Shown here: piece after piece, positions 23,089 through 34,900 of the stretch
Layout of the letters: each line of letters begins with the position of its first letter
Numbering within the stretch: position 1 is the stretch's first letter
Assembly: GCA_012184525.1 (NCBI GenBank)
Contig: WOFQ01000006.1
Location: 1 to 64,000, forward strand
Length of the DNA stretch: 64,000 bases
DNA from: Xenoacremonium recifei
Lineage: Eukaryota > Ascomycota > Sordariomycetes > Hypocreales > Nectriaceae
Direction: 5' to 3'
Notes under the pieces: model-generated
The model's input: only the letters and a program-made list of their open reading frames with translations
Databases searched by the model: none
Told to the model about the DNA's origin: nothing
Program-made: the position numbers and the translations under genes

Positions 23089-26009
23089 ATGGACGCCGAC
23101 ACTTCGAGCTCGAAAGCTGTTCCGTCGCCTGCGCTCCCGCCGCAGTTGCCTCCATCCGCACCCAAAGCGGAATCTGACGAAGCGCAGGTATGTAGTTCTA
23201 CAGAAGAAGACAAAGGGAAGGATGAACAGAAACTGACTCTGGTGCCATATCAGCCAATTCCATCACAAGCGGAAACGCAGCCGCCCTTAGCCCATACCTC
23301 CAACACATCACAGAAAGTCTCATCATTCAAGCATGAGGTCTCTCTAGAGGTGCAGCCTGAGGAGCAGCGAATTGAGCCAGAAGATGCCTTCGGTGGAGAT
23401 GACGATACTTCGGATACCTCATCAACAGAAAGCGAAAATTGGTCAGATCTAGACCCGGACGATCTCGAAGGTAGTTCCGCGGAATATAATCTTGATCGAA
23501 CCCCGAGGCCACGATTTGTTTCTTCAAACTCAATTTACACACGGCCGACGGGCGCAAGATTTCATGAAGGCTGGAGGCCACCACTTGGTCCAGGTATATA
23601 AAATGGTAGTGTCGTCTTTTCGAACGCTGATATATACAGTATAGGAATAACTAGGCCTCCCCCTCCTCCTCCTAGGTACGCGATACCGCGACCGAGTTCA
23701 ACGTTGCAACCAAGACAGACAGTGCCTGGTTCTGGGTTGAGAAGTCTACCAGGTCTACCAGATGAACCCATTTTACCCCCTCTGAAAAATGTTACCGCAG
23801 TCCTTGATCCGACGCGCGAAAGTCGGGATTTAGTGGTAACGCTGGAGCTCGACGTCTTCGATGATCTAGAAGAAGAGCTAGAGGAGTTTAGTCGATTGAG
23901 GCGACTCGGTCGGTTCAACGACGCCAAGCAATGGTTTCGAAGACGCCTTCAGGGTCATATCGATAATCCGTATGTCTTCGTACAGTACGCGGAGATGCTC
24001 TTGGACCAGGGCGATTACGGCACTTTCGACTCTCTCGCAAAAAACCCTCCTGTTGTCCGGCATGTTGAGGGAGATACAGATCGCTACCTGAGGCTCAACC
24101 TGATGCTGCAGACTATGACGCGCAATCGCTATGACTATCGCCGCCCTGATCCGCAATCACTAAGAGTAACTAATTCGTTGATAGCACGCGTCGAGTGTGA
24201 CTTAGATCTGGTGAGTAGTTCTTTGGATAGCTCAACATGTCGGAAGTCTTACAGATGCAACAGCCCTTCGCACTTGATTCTCTGATTCTATACTCATTTT
24301 TGTGCCTCTCTGAAGATTGGGAAAACTTAAGCATCTTCATTGAGCCTCTTGGATCTATGTATAAGCCTATATTCCAAGCACTGTATGCAAAAAGCATTGC
24401 ACAAGTGCGAGTCTGGGACGCCGGCTATATCATAGTCTTGTTATCTTCGGTGCTTGACCAACGCAGAGTCGGCCAGTTGCTCTTTAACACTGACAACCCC
24501 ACACAAATGATAGAGAAACTCTTGGCTGAGTGGGAATGGAAGGAAGCTGACGAGACAACTCACATGGCTCTCATGGACACCATCGGCAGAATGGCCTATT
24601 TGGCACATGGTACCAAGAATTTCCTCGAGACAAGCGCCACTTATACTTCATATGCAGAAGCTATTGCGACATTTATCATGATGAATGACCCTCAACTTAT
24701 GCGAAGCAGACAATTCGTTCGGCTGATTTTAGCCAAGTCGCACCAGAAGATCTTTACAACGTTGGCTGCCGATACTGCCTCGAAAGAGAAGCTGAACGGA
24801 TTATATCTGCTACGGACTTCTAAATACTACCTCCCTGTATTCGTTCCATTTCAGGGCGGGCCAATCCGATGGCCTCGTTGGGACACGATAAAAGTCCCAT
24901 CGTCGTCAAGCTCTACTGAGGAATTGATCGTTGCATTGAAGACGGCCAAGGCTCTCGGAGACTATGCACTACAAGCAGTTTGCTTGCAGCACTTGGTATT
25001 AACCGCGCATAACCCCTGGGAATGGCTGAAATTATTGGCTAATCTCCAATTGTCGGTGCAACATGACGATGACGGTTACCTCGCAACTCTCCTATCAGGG
25101 TTTCTCGTCAACCAAGACCCAATTGCACACCAAGAGCTTCTTAGCAAGTTGGAGTCATTCCAAAGTAGTTCTCGTCGTTTCAAACCGAGTTTGACATTAT
25201 TATGGGCTGAGGCGGTCATCACTTTCGCTTTCAGCAGCTCGCCGATTGCCCAGACCCCTCAGATGATGTCGCATCTCACACACATTTTGAACAAAAGAAT
25301 ACCCCTGAGCCTACTTCCGCCATATATTAGAAGAGTTCATTTTCCTCTTGAAAGTCTAGTTAAATTGCGAAGGCAAAATTCACCGTCGATCGACGAGATT
25401 TTCGTGATGAGGCTTTGGGACGTTGAACTGCCAGATGATATTGGCGTAGCCGAATTTGCTGAAGACGGAAATGCCAAAAAGCCTCGAGAGATCTCCCTAC
25501 CACGTCATAGTCACAAAGGAGGGGAGAAAGGGGAGAAGACAGGACAGAGCTCGAGGAGTATTCCCGAAGATGGACGCAGCGAGAACAAGCAACGGAAAGA
25601 ACCAGCAAAAGGGGTTTCTGACTCGACGCAGGTTCTTACGGTAGATATGCTCAAGGAGGCTGGTCGGCCTCCGAAACGGAATCATGCCACTACTCGGAAG
25701 GCGCCCTCGACAGCGATCTCCGGAACGACTCTTAACGAAGATGCTGCTAGTCAGCCTTCAGAGAGATTAGCGTCGGCACAACAGAAGTTGGCACAGATTA
25801 GAAGATCGTTACAGTCTAAGGGAAAAGAACAGAGAGAACTCCCTATCATGAAAGTGCTCGTTGAAGACGATTTACATGGGATCTCTGGCGGGGCAGACGA
25901 CGAGGCGGATTACAACCAAGAGCCTAGAGCAGTCAAATTCAAGCCCCCGGAAGTTGCTGACGTGGAAAATGAGTTCGAGTCAAATGACAGGGTGGCGGAA
26001 GTCAATTAG
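23089..26009 (+). CDS. Acidic helical protein of unknown function
   Basis: Three exons, 23089-23593, 23645-24210 and 24255-26009, with introns of 51 and 44 bp and consistent phase, encode 941 residues. The N-terminus is disordered and acidic (DDDTSDTSSTESENWSDLD). The first splice joins PPLGPG to ITRPPPPPPRYAIPRP, a proline run. From about residue 240 the protein becomes helical with tandem-helix character: RLGRFNDAKQWFRRRL and FVQYAEMLLDQGDYGTFD look TPR-like. The central region (SLILYSFLCLSEDWENLSIF, LYAKSIAQVRVWDAGYII) is hydrophobic but reads as packed helices rather than membrane spans. The C-terminal 150 residues are charged, with a predicted coiled coil (SAQQKLAQIRRSL). I do not recognise the family. 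The first acceptor used is TATAG at 23644, because it alone keeps phase with the donor at 23594. Confidence 0.75.
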
Positions 26010-26297
26010 TCTCTTGAGGAACGCCTGGACACACAAGTTCCTTATCTTACTTAATTTGAGCAATTTGATGTGCAGGGAAAGTTCTGGTGATAACAATGCT
26101 TAAAGTGACACAAATTTCAGAGGCATAAGAGAGTTACAATTTAGAGAATGCCCAAATTATAAGAAGTCCTTTGCAGCACAATCGAATGGTCTCTACGGAT
26201 CGGGCATCGCTAAGCATAGGAAACGAGCGCCGGGAAGTCTTCAATAGCTTCATGGAGCCATCATCGAACCGCCTAGATAACTTCCGCCGCCGCCGCC

Positions 26298-29200
26298 TTA
26301 GCTTTTAACCTTTCTCATAAACTCTTCCAGCTTAGATTTCGTATCTTTTGTCCGGTCAGGATAGGATGCTTTATTCCAGTCAAGGGGCCCCTTTGGAAGG
26401 TGGTCCCAGACTTGGAGGAACTGATTGCCCTCAGTGCGCGCTGAGAGTGTCTCGAATGCCTCTTTCATCTTGCTCGTGTTACGGAGGAAGTCGACGTACT
26501 TTAATGTTGAGCGATCCCGCCCGAAGGCCTTGGAATTTGGCGTGTTGATAGCGTCTGAGCTTTGCTGTGCTATGAGCACGGGCTTAGTGCCAATGAGCCG
26601 GTCACAGTAGAGCAAGACGGCAGCTAGGCCAGCGGCGAGAGCAGTCGAGATTGAGCTGCCAAAGGTGCCCGGATGCGGATTGCGGCTCCAGAGAGCACCC
26701 TCGCCAACAGCTGAATGGGGTGCCTCACCAGGAGCTAAGAAGTTACTGTTCCTGCTCGACACCCACGACAACTTGGCGCCTGATCCCGTAGATGCGCCAA
26801 TCTTGATGACATTGCCATCTCTTCCAGGGTATGTTTTATCTACGGCCGTGGTTCCTTCATCGATGGACGCGCAAAACATTATTATGCGCTCGTCTCCTGC
26901 GGCGCGGAGGGCGTTCTCTAAGTTCGACATGACACTGCTGGCGTTGATGGACCAGCTCATGGAGATGATGTCGACACCTTGGTTAATAGCCCAATAGATG
27001 GCCTGTTAGTCGGTGAAGTCAGCACTTCTTCTATTACTCGGATAGGAGGTTCAATCTCACCTCCGTGGCAGACTCTGCAGTGAACGACCGCTGTCCATTC
27101 TGTCCGGGAAGAGTCTCGAGCTGGGCGATATAGAGCTTCACAGCTGGGCACACCTTGCAGATCGACTGCGCCATAAGTGTACCATGTGATCCAGACGGCA
27201 CATAATACGCCCCGCGGCGTCCAGACAGCTCACCGAGTTGGTAGAATGACTCGCCAACTTGGATCTTGCCGGTGAAGTCGTCAAGCGCCGTGTCAATGCC
27301 ATCATCGATGACTGCAATCTTGATCGGCTTCACTGGCGGGTCTGGTTTTGCAGATTTGATAAATTCCGCAAATTCTCGCATGGCTTTCATCCATTTAGAC
27401 TCTCTATGCAATGTTAGAGGGATACATCTATGTGTGTGGAATGCTCGTCTTGGACACGTACTCTGCTTTCTCTGAGATTTGTTGAGTGAAGACAGAGTTG
27501 TAATTTGCACCTGGCTTATGTAGCTTCCAAGTAAATTTCACGTCAGACTTGAGTTTCTTGAGCGCTACTTCAAATTTTTGCAGGTTGGTCTTGAGTTTTT
27601 CCGGTCTCTCGAGGCCCTGTCGGAGGAGCGAACAGTCAGTCACATCCACTGCAGGGATGGTATCAAGCGAAAGGAAGGGCAGAACTCACTTCTTGGACGT
27701 TGATATGTACTCTCTTTAACTGTATGATCAAAGCCATTAATATTCTTTAACGTTATGCCTTGGCATGGTCGGGATGAGATCTTACATTCGGAAGCTTGGC
27801 TAATCCTTCGGAGCTGGACCACCCAACAAGTACTGCATTGTTGCCCGACGAGTAGAGTGTCACATCTCTGACCCATCGAGCCGATTTGAAGATCACATCG
27901 CAGCAGAGATCAACCTTGTACCAGTTCCAGATGCGCACATCAAGCTTGTCCATGCACGCTTCAATGGCTTCGTCGGAATGCGACGGCTCCACGTCATCAA
28001 TGACGGTGACCTTCAATACCGACTTCACATTTCTCTCCCTGAGCCACTTGAATATCGAATACATATGCTGTATCCCCTTGCCTTTGTTGGCGGTATTGCT
28101 GTTGGCCGCATCAGCAGAATGTTTCGTCTAAGTAGTTAGGCTTCTTACGTCTTGCTGGCAAGGGCTTGCTCAGTGGCTTTGTCGGCTTCCTCAGAGTTTT
28201 CATTAAAGGCTCCTAGGCCCTCGTCATCCTCAACTACTAATCGAGGCAGAGCAACATACTTCAGCAAGCCTTCGAATCTCAACACTTTCCCGAGACCATC
28301 TAGAAATTCGGTGTTGATGGAAGACCGCGGTAGCCCAGAAAGATCAAATTCAAGAACTCGCTCTTGGCATAAATAATCCTCTTAGTATTTCGTAACTTTA
28401 GGGTGCCTGGCTTGTGCAAGACTTACCGTCTCCAATCTTGTAAAGCGCTTTCATCGCCTCCCTCCGATCAAACTTCTCGATGATATATGAGCGCATGTAG
28501 CGCAGGATTTCGTCCTTCTCGATCAATTCATGACGCTCCTTCTCGAGGGTAGCATCGCTTTTGACATTATTTCCACCATCTACCTCTTCTTCGCCTTCGA
28601 GCCAAGCGAGCCGTGCTTGAAAAGGTGTGTTGCCTTCTGCGTCCTTACAATCGACGAGAACTCGATCGTTCGCGGCAATCAGCTTCTTGACGATTTCTAG
28701 CAAGTCAAAGCTCTCTGCGTATTGCACGTCGTTGTTCTGGATTGCAACGCTCTTGTTTGAGGCTGCTATATCCTTATTCCACTCGCCGGTCATGGTCCGT
28801 CGAAGTGCCTTGGTATTTGGCGTCGGCTTGTGTACGTCCAAGGTGCCTTCAAGACGCGAGTTATGTTCGGGCTTTGCGTTTACGCTGCTGGTCGGCGACT
28901 GCCAGCCTTTTGCAGAATCTTGAAACGGTATGTTATTTAACATTTTGCCTTTCGTCGAGGGAGGGCCTGGTGTCATCGGAACGTGTCGTGGAGGATCCTT
29001 GTTCCCGAGGGGCACCAGGTCTCTGATGGCAGCAATATGAAGAGCAGTCATCTCCTTTAAATATCCCTCTCCTTTATGAAGAGCCGTGAAAATGTCGTCG
29101 TTTTCGCGCGAACCAGTTGACAGACTAGCGTCAATGGTGTTGATGTCTCCCTGGGAATGGGTTCTAGCAGCCTCCAGGGCCTTGGAGATGATGAGCTCGG

Positions 29201-29657
29201 TGAATGGGCTCTTACACATGATTGCGTAATGGAGGCAGGTCATTCCCGAGCTAGCCTTGCTGCATAGAAGCGCCCCTATCTCGTCAGAATCCTTCAGTAC
29301 GACCGCGACAAACTCATCATTCTGCTCCCAGATGGCCAGATGAAGCGGCGTCAGCCCGCCCGCTGCCTTGCACTTGAAGAGCTGGCTCTGGTCCTTGATC
29401 GCCCACTTAACAAACTCTGCGTACTCGCCTAATCGCTTCTTCTTGGAAACCGTATGGAGGACATCATCTCTCCAGAACATCTCGCCGTCGGTAGGCTTCT
29501 CTTCGAGGTGGGCGCGGTGCTTCTCTTTGAACCTTTCAACGTCTTGAGAATCGTTAAAGTTGGTCTTTTCCGCATCGTCGAGCACGTCTTGAATTGATGT
29601 CCCTCTGAATTGGTTTGGAACTGGCCACTCAATTTTCCGTTTAGTCCTCGGCGCCAT
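26298..29657 (-). CDS. Intracellular ankyrin-repeat subtilisin-like protease (S8)
   Basis: The C-terminal third is a peptidase S8 domain. The catalytic triad is Asp687 in IAVIDDGID, His727 in SGSHGTLMA and Ser885 in GSSISTALAAG. The oxyanion position carries Asp (FCASIDEG) rather than the usual Asn. The N-terminal half has four ankyrin-like units (GLTPLHLAIWE, GMTCLHYAIM, MTALHIAAIRD, GNTPFQARL). No signal peptide is present, so the enzyme is probably cytosolic. Seven exons on the minus strand are predicted, in order 29657-28427, 28380-28149, 28098-27786, 27719-27690 (30 nt), 27616-27462, 27403-27061 and 27002-26298, giving 1002 residues. A start at 29795 would add 46 residues. Fungal intracellular subtilases are linked to non-self recognition and are found both as domains of NLR-like proteins and as neighbours of them. 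Its partner genes lie immediately to the right. The protease assignment is firm; substrate unknown. Confidence 0.87.
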
Positions 29658-30286
29658 TGCAACTTGTGGTCGTGGAAGCCGAGGTGTTTTGTCTGGAGGA
29701 TCAATTACCGGCTGGTTCAAACTGAAAAGTACCCTTGAACTTGACAAGCAGCCAATGAGCCGAGAATTGGCAATCGAGAGTTTGAAATTGGGCAAGGAGA
29801 AGCTTCAATCCCTCATTGATGACACAAGGAAAACCTTTTCACTTGCTGGTCCAGCGCAGTCCGGTAAAGGCTAGGAAGAACCTCGTGAGAGAATGACTGC
29901 TTTCTTATCATTATGCAGACATGGACTTACAGCAGAGCAGATGACCCAGTATGCGTGGGGGCCGAAGCCCCCGTTCACTCAAAGGCCGGGACCGTTGTTG
30001 CCGGACGCAACGCCACAACTGAGAGGGATCCTTCAAGCACCCTGTTGACAGGGAGGCTGCATATCTAGTGTTGTTGCATTGCATCAATACTTCGTAGTCA
30101 GGCAGGGAAGCACTGGTGACTTGATTGCTCATCCCACGAACTAGGCAGTTCAAACGCAGATTGAGACAGTCATGTTTGTAAGTACACATACCCCAGGTAT
30201 ATATAAAGACCAGCTTCGCGATGTCTCGACTGACAGCGTCGGAAAAAACTTAAGTCTGCTAACAGAAATCCTTGTCCTGGCTGAGA
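29658..30286. promoter_or_regulatory. Divergent promoter between the subtilase and alanine-tail genes
   Basis: A 629 bp gap between two head-to-head genes. It may contain 46 extra codons of the subtilase if its upstream ATG at 29795 is used. A compact TATATATAAAG-like A/T stretch near 30196-30208 lies about 80 bases upstream of the plus-strand ATG and could be its TATA element. The shared promoter suggests co-regulation, which is inference. Confidence 0.45.
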
Positions 30287-31603
30287 ATGGGCGACCTTGT
30301 CTTTGATACTGACCTCGTTCTCGAGGGAGATGACAACAACTTCCACCTACCCAACCTTCCCGGAGAGGACTTCCGCCGCATCTTCGCCCAAACGACAAAC
30401 GACCGTTCAGCGCTCAACATGAGAGTCAAGCTCCTCGAAGTACACCACGGCGAGATGTTTCTTGAGGGCGAGAACCATCCCACAACCCTCCTGGTGTTCG
30501 AGTCTCGGTTCCAGAGCCGACTGCAGGATCATCGATACACGTCAGCCGTGCTTACATTCGAGTTCTTTGATAAAGAAGCGCATGACAAGAAGAAGAGCAC
30601 CACGCGCGACCCCGTCGTGGTCCGACTTGCCCCGGACCGCGTGCACTTTCTAAACAAGACGACATACGACAGGAAAGTCATGTACGGGGCTTCTGCCAGT
30701 GCCAGGGGCGGTCCAGAGGTTGGGGGCGGAGAGGTTGGCGTGCACTGGGACGTGGAGCAGACAAAGCCGCTCCATTTCAAAGCGACTCTGACAGGCAGCT
30801 CAGAGCCCAGCAAGGGTAGTAAGAGCAGCGCCCAGAACGCAGTGAAGTGGACTATGGAGCAGAACAAGGACGAGGAGGATGGCATCCCGACCTTTCTGCA
30901 GACGGCAGTTTTGCTGAAGCGGCCTTCTGGCAAACGGCCCTTTATCGTAAAGTTGCGGATCAAGAGCGAAGTCGACTTCAAGTCCATGGGGCTACGTGCT
31001 ATTCCTTTCAAGTCAGACGACCGCGATGAAGTAATTCACGACGTGGTGATCTGGCCCAACAAGATCCAGGTACAGAACTTCGAAGTAACTGGTATCAGAG
31101 AGGAGGACCTGGTGCATATGGAGAAGCTTCCCATTAGCCAATACTTCAAGGTCAACCTGTCCGAGGAGGACCTTCTGACCCCGCCTATTCCATCCGACTC
31201 GATACCCCAGTCTATGGTTGCACCTCATCCTCAACCAGCTGTCTCCAGCCAAGTCACATCACCGCAACAGGAAGCTCCGGTCATCTTCGAGGCTATGCCA
31301 TTTCCTCCAGAGAGGTCATCGCCGGCGCTAGCAGCGCGCGAACAGGAGGCAACGCCGTTGAAATCGCTGCTAATACAGGGGACACTTCCAGAGACACTCG
31401 TTCAGGAAGAAGACAAATTTGGGACTAGAGATGCTGCATCTGTGGCTATGCAAGCAGCATTAGAGGCCACTGCCTTGGCAACAGAAGCAGCAGCGGAAGC
31501 ATCAAGGGCTGCCTCAGCTGCCTCCCGAGCAGCAGCGGCAGCCGCGGCAGCAGCATCGAGGGCAGCAGAGGCCGCTGAGAAATTGACTCGACAGCGGGGA
31601 TGA
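30287..31603 (+). CDS. Beta-rich protein with an alanine-rich helical tail, NLR neighbour
   Basis: A single exon of 438 residues; no named family recognised. The start is the ATG at 30287, since an in-frame TTG at 30272 is unlikely in a nuclear gene. Residues about 85-230 form a beta-rich region with ordered motifs (LTFEFF, VVVRL, RVHFLNKTTYD, GGGEVGVHWDVEQT, VKWTMEQNK, FLQTAVLLKRP, PFIVKLRIKS) that match the layout of the protein at 21185-22759. A Pro/Ser/Gln linker follows. The last 45 residues are a nearly continuous Ala/Glu/Arg helix (EAAAEASRAASAASRAAAA and on), suited to oligomerisation or an amphipathic surface. It ends 349 bp before the NLR-like gene in the same orientation and is head-to-head with the ankyrin-subtilisin. 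A role in the same pathway is inference from position. Confidence 0.78.
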   Translation: MGDLVFDTDLVLEGDDNNFHLPNLPGEDFRRIFAQTTNDRSALNMRVKLLEVHHGEMFLEGENHPTTLLVFESRFQSRLQDHRYTSAVLTFEFFDKEAHDKKKSTTRDPVVVRLAPDRVHFLNKTTYDRKVMYGASASARGGPEVGGGEVGVHWDVEQTKPLHFKATLTGSSEPSKGSKSSAQNAVKWTMEQNKDEEDGIPTFLQTAVLLKRPSGKRPFIVKLRIKSEVDFKSMGLRAIPFKSDDRDEVIHDVVIWPNKIQVQNFEVTGIREEDLVHMEKLPISQYFKVNLSEEDLLTPPIPSDSIPQSMVAPHPQPAVSSQVTSPQQEAPVIFEAMPFPPERSSPALAAREQEATPLKSLLIQGTLPETLVQEEDKFGTRDAASVAMQAALEATALATEAAAEASRAASAASRAAAAAAAAASRAAEAAEKLTRQRG

Positions 31604-31952
31604 GTCCGAAGGACCGATTGAGGGCGCAATCATCTGACGTGGCATTATTTTCAGCTCAGTTCGTATTGCAGATTGCGCAAATATAACTCGTGATGGTTGT
31701 TCAGCTGGCCCCCAACTTTTCTGCACCTCATTGCGCCGAAAGGGGAAGTGTGATCCTCATTTTGCACTTTAACTGTTGTTACGTGACTGAGTTTGTCTTG
31801 ACCAATCAGTTGCTGTACCGTTTTTCGTAGGCGCCGACACGATAAAGGTAGTCGACGTGAGCTGGTCTGGCCACCATACTTTCGGCTTATTCTCGTTCAA
31901 GTCGAGCAGCTTCACCTTTGAGAAGCAATTGCAAGCGCATTCGACACCAGAA
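31604..31952. other. Short intergenic region before the NLR-like gene
   Basis: A 349 bp gap between co-directional genes, containing the 3' end of the alanine-tail gene and the promoter of the NLR-like gene. No further feature seen. Confidence 0.5.
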
Positions 31953-34900
31953 ATGTCTCTGTAAGAAAGCGTGACTTTAAGGTTCTTCATATAGTTCTAG
32001 CTAACCGTTCGACTCCTAGTATTGTGATTGTAAATGGCATCGACGATGATGGCGCTCCCCAGGAATCGCGGATGTCAGATGCAGAACGCGTCTTCGCTGA
32101 CCAATTCCCAACTGCCGGGGTCAAGGTATTCGATCCTTTCCGGGATCAGGGCAGCGGTATAGTCAGTGAAAAATATCTCTACGACAAGGCCAAGGACATC
32201 ATCGATCACTTGCAAGGTTTCGCCAAGGACTTCGCGGTGCGTCTATTCGATCTATGTACTTATCCCAGAACCTCTCAGCTAACGATGTCTTCAGGATGAC
32301 GACGACGACGAGCCAAAGCCTATTCTCTTTGTCGGCCACAACACTGGCGCCGCCCTTATCAAACAGGTGAATAGCTACTACCTCCAATACCCTAGATAAA
32401 CGTTTGTCTGATCCCGGTGCTGATCCCTACTTAGATTCTTCTTCTAGCCTCGGAGGATCGTGCCTGTCAATGGCTGGCTCTGAATACCATCTCATTAGTA
32501 GGTCACGAGTCTCGATAGCGACGGCTCGCTCTATATCAGCTAACATCAGCGAAGCACCTCATCGAGGCACCATCCTATAGGGACTCCTCCCAATGGGAGC
32601 AATTTTTCTTTCGGCTCCTCGCAGCTGACAGACTTCCCCTGCCAAACCTAACCGCACTCATCAATGTGCTCCCAAACGCCTTGGCCCGCATCGAAACCGA
32701 GTTCTCTGCCATATCCAACGTTTATAATATCCCGCTGTGCGACGAGTCAAATCTGGTCGTATATGTGAGTGCCCTAGTTTGTAGAAACTCCTCAAAGAAG
32801 AGAGAGGAGTAGTCAAGTTGATTTGGACGTTGCTAACAGAAGTGACCAGTCACGTTCCGAAGATCCCTGGTTCTTTCAAGATGATGGAAAGAGGCTCTTT
32901 GACGAGTTTCATCAAATCCGAGCATCGTTGCTCAAGGATTGTGCCCGTGAGTGCAAATCTACCCTAGCAAGACATTCATGATATGAATCTGAAATATATC
33001 GGTTAGAACTTAGTCCGGGTTACCAAGCTTTCCACCAGGCCCTGTCTCTCCCGGATGCATCCATCAACCGATTAAGCGCGGTCAACGCTAACCCCGAATC
33101 TATGGCCTGGCTAGAGCGTCATCTTGTCTACAACTCTTGGATGGACGACGTCGGCTCCAGCATCTTGAATATCACAGGCCTTCCTGGCAGTGGCAACACG
33201 TACCTTTCTTCGCATATTCTACACCTTCTACTTTCAAAGTATCCAGATGCGAAGGCCATATTCTTGAGCTTCAGCTTCTACCGCTGGGATACGCGCCGAA
33301 ACTCAGAGAGGAGTTTTGTCGCCTCATTGATACGTCAAATGCTCAGGCTAAGGCCCAATTTCTTTCACCGAATCAGCTCTGTTGCTTCCAAACTGGTAGA
33401 CCTACCATCTATCTCCTGCTCGCAGCTCTGGGATGTTCTACGTCACTTGTTGGCGATCCCGAGGCATTCACGGGTGTTCATAGTCCTAAACGCAGTCGAC
33501 CAGTGCTTGCAACCTATCATAAACAATATAGCACTGCTTACCTCCACCCCATCTGTCGTTATACCGGTCAAAGTTCTAATGACGAGTTCTCACCCCTTCG
33601 AAATATCACCGGACATCTCGTTTCGCAGTCTGCCATTGAGTGAAAGCGATTGGGGAACTGCTATACGCGATATAGCCGCCAGAAGGGTATCACACCTTGT
33701 CAGCAAACGGCCCGTGTGGAAAGACTGGGAAAACGCCATCGTTGAAAAGCTCTGCAGTGGAGAATACAGCTACTTTTATGTCATGCTGAATCTGGATATT
33801 CTCGAGCACAGCCAGACTCCATCAACGAGAGACGCCTTGAAAGAGCAGCTTATGCGACCCGTTCCGTCCATTGAAAGAGTGTTTTTCACGATGGTGAACA
33901 CTGCTGCGTTATCGGGGTTAGCGAAAGTCGCCCTTAATTGGATCTTCCACGTTGCACGGCCTCTCACAATCCCAGAACTTGCCGTTGCCTTGACATTAGG
34001 AGCAAATCCTTCCGACCGCTGGGCACCAACGAACCAGACAATTGAAGACATCGTTGAAACAGTATCCTGGGATCTCATGAGGGACCTTGGAAGTCAACTA
34101 GGACTCATGGTCAAGGTTACGAATGACCGAATTTTGCTCGTTCATCGCACATTCCGGGATTACCTAGAAAGAAACGGGAATCTTCTAATTCCGCATTTCC
34201 ACACTCTCATAACCGAGAGATGTCTCTGGTATCTTTCTCTCTGTTCAGAGCACAGAACTAAAATCTCTCTGGAAGTTGATAAAGCTCGCCCTCAATTTGG
34301 TGTCGCCATGGCATTTTTGGACTACGCGGGGCTATATTGGGCAGACCATTACAAACTGGAGCCTTCGCCAAGTGCCTCCCTAGACGAGGACGTATTGCAA
34401 TTTCTTGATCCGCAGGATGACGACCACGGGGAATCCCAACCAAGGAGACCCTCTGCGATCGAGTTTTGGGTCCAGCACTGCAACCGACAATCCAAGCAGG
34501 AATGTTTCCATAATCATCCTCTGTTTCTGGCGGTGGAGCTCGGATTAGGCGAGATCGTCAAAAAGATCATCCATGGCAGAAAACAGAAGCATCCCAAACA
34601 TATCGAGGAGGCAATTGCAATTGCAGCGGGCTCGGGTGACTCGAACATCCTTAAGACACTGCTTGGTGCCGCCTCACCAAATGTCGATCTTATCCCCGCC
34701 ATCCAAGCTGCTGCGAAGCACGGCCATGTTGATCTTCTCGAACTTCTGATGTCCAAGATGACACACGGCGATGTTGAGGCCCTGAAGTCCAGCAGGGATA
34801 GTCCATTGTTCCTCGCAGCCCAGAATGGACACACCACAGCAGTCGAGGCTCTTCTGATAAGAGGATTTAGCCTCGAGGCTATGAATGACCAGGGCACGGC

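Noticed and set aside
28099..28148. Shorter intron ending at TTAG near 28128 in the subtilase gene
   Set aside because: It breaks phase with the next exon, whereas the acceptor at 28099 restores phase and has a CTGAT branch at a normal distance.
32502..32549. Reading the PHRG-like peptide in the frame starting GAAGCACCT as the usual hydrolase motif
   Set aside because: That frame meets a stop within ten codons and cannot continue. The frame giving KHLIEAPSYRDSSQWEQ stays open and matches the next exons in phase.
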